From: Elusimicrobiota bacterium
GTDB lineage: Bacteria; Elusimicrobiota; Elusimicrobia; UBA1565; UBA9628
NCBI GenBank assembly: GCA_003452935.1
Contig: DMMY01000011.1
Coordinates: forward strand, 196,807 to 260,806
Direction: 5' to 3'
DNA length: 64,000 nt
Shown: piece by piece, positions 63,362 to 64,000 of the stretch
How the letters are laid out: the number at the start of each line of letters is the position of its first letter
Position numbering within the stretch: position 1 is the stretch's first letter
Notes under the pieces: model-generated
Database searches by the model: none
Seen by the model: the letters and a program-made list of their open reading frames with translations, nothing else
Told to the model about the DNA's origin: nothing
Translations under genes and position numbers: made by a program

Positions 63362-64000
63362 ATGACGACAACAGAAAAGGGTCTTTGTCTTGGATTATGC
63401 CTCATCGTGGCGGGCGCTGACTCTGGTTTTTCTCAGGTGTATCCTGATTTCAACACTTTCAGTTCCCAAAGCTTTGGGGCTGAAAAAGACGCCTTGATCT
63501 ATCAGATGTTCGGCAATGATCTCGCGTTCAAGAATGCCGGAATCTGGATCCATGAGTCGCAGAATTCCGCCGCCCTGGGATTCGAGACGAATCTTCCTGC
63601 CAAAAGTTATGTGGAATATGGGGCAACATCGAGTTATGGGCAAAGGACCGCTGATCCTGACAGACATTATTACCTTCATCTGCATTATCTGACCGGGCTT
63701 GCCCCCAACCGGACCTATCATTACCGATGGGTGGCTGTAGATGAGCGCGGCAATGTCCTGCGCTCGGCAGATAAGACCTTGCAGACCAAGACCTTCGCAG
63801 GGGCCGTCATGGTCCCTGGCGCCTTGAGCGGGCCGCCCTATGTCTTGGACCAGGCGAACACGCGCTATGTCCTGACCCAGGACATCTTCGCTCATACCCG
63901 CGCTTTTACTATCAAGGCCAATGGCGTTATTTTGGATCTCAATGGACATGTCGTGACCTATGACCAAAGCCAGGCTTTTGTCAAGGAGACGACTTGGGAT
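63362..64000 (+). CDS. Secreted fibronectin-III/beta-helix protein, 3' part outside window
   Basis: The frame is open from ATG 63362 (GAGGCGGGGG upstream) to the end of the window: 213 codons. A hydrophobic start (GLCLGLCLIVAGADSGFSQ) looks like a signal. A fibronectin-III-like strand set (about 60-140, PAKSYVEYGATSSYG, LTGLAPNRTYHYRW) is followed by the beginning of a right-handed beta-helix pattern (TIKANGVILDLNGHVV). It is probably a large cell-surface or extracellular protein. Confidence 0.65.
   Translation, partial: MTTTEKGLCLGLCLIVAGADSGFSQVYPDFNTFSSQSFGAEKDALIYQMFGNDLAFKNAGIWIHESQNSAALGFETNLPAKSYVEYGATSSYGQRTADPDRHYYLHLHYLTGLAPNRTYHYRWVAVDERGNVLRSADKTLQTKTFAGAVMVPGALSGPPYVLDQANTRYVLTQDIFAHTRAFTIKANGVILDLNGHVVTYDQSQAFVKETTWD

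Overview
This window is about 60% GC and gene-dense. It carries signs of a diderm bacterium: many lipoproteins with lipoboxes, outer-membrane-type proteins, FlgO/FlgP/FlgT-like and LPP20-like proteins, a PilT-type ATPase, and L,D-transpeptidases. Several secreted proteins have long Ala/Pro-rich pro-regions. An uncultured Elusimicrobiota-like lineage would fit, but nothing here proves the phylum (no rRNA or ribosomal protein genes), so treat that as a weak guess.

Layout. 0-3.8 kb: the end of a REP-associated transposase, then a minus-strand FlgO-FlgP-FlgT-like operon behind a c-di-GMP-I (GEMM)-like leader with a terminator, fed by an OmpR-type regulator. 3.9-15.4 kb: cell-envelope and membrane proteins, an active/inactive M16 peptidase pair, a methyltransferase, a GT-C glycosyltransferase preceded by a terminated non-coding RNA, and tRNA-Thr(TGT). 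15.4-19.8 kb: a lower-GC DUF4143 ATPase with a consensus sigma70 promoter (probably acquired), a MATE exporter, and an 850-bp gene-free stretch with long inverted repeats. 19.8-34.3 kb: secreted phosphoesterase, a nucleotide cyclase fused to a degenerate HD-GYP domain, an M28 peptidase, a CBS protein, a FlgO-like/DUF4384 protein facing a CHAT-TPR lipoprotein, and two members of an unnamed secreted family. 34.3-39.8 kb: PilT-type ATPase coupled to a receiver-metallo-beta-lactamase-like fusion, duplicated small lipoproteins behind a DUF2384-type antitoxin-like gene, and a solo transposon end. 39.8-43.5 kb: subtilase and two L,D-transpeptidase-family genes.

43.6-57.3 kb is a single tightly packed arginine operon: argR-argG-X-argC-argD-argF'-argB-argE-argH-carA-carB. 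Nearly every junction overlaps. Tandem ARG-box-like sites 21 bp apart overlap the promoter and the argR start codon. The transcarbamylase is of the acyl-ornithine type and carries Ala at the position that separates N-acetylornithine from N-succinylornithine enzymes. No GNAT or ArgJ acyl-glutamate synthase is present. Gene X, a P-loop protein of unknown function, sits between argG and argC. This suggests a succinylated arginine pathway and makes X the most interesting unknown in the window.

57.3-64 kb: secreted proteins, an amidohydrolase, an SDR-family protein, a membrane-thioredoxin fusion, and a fibronectin/beta-helix protein running off the right edge.
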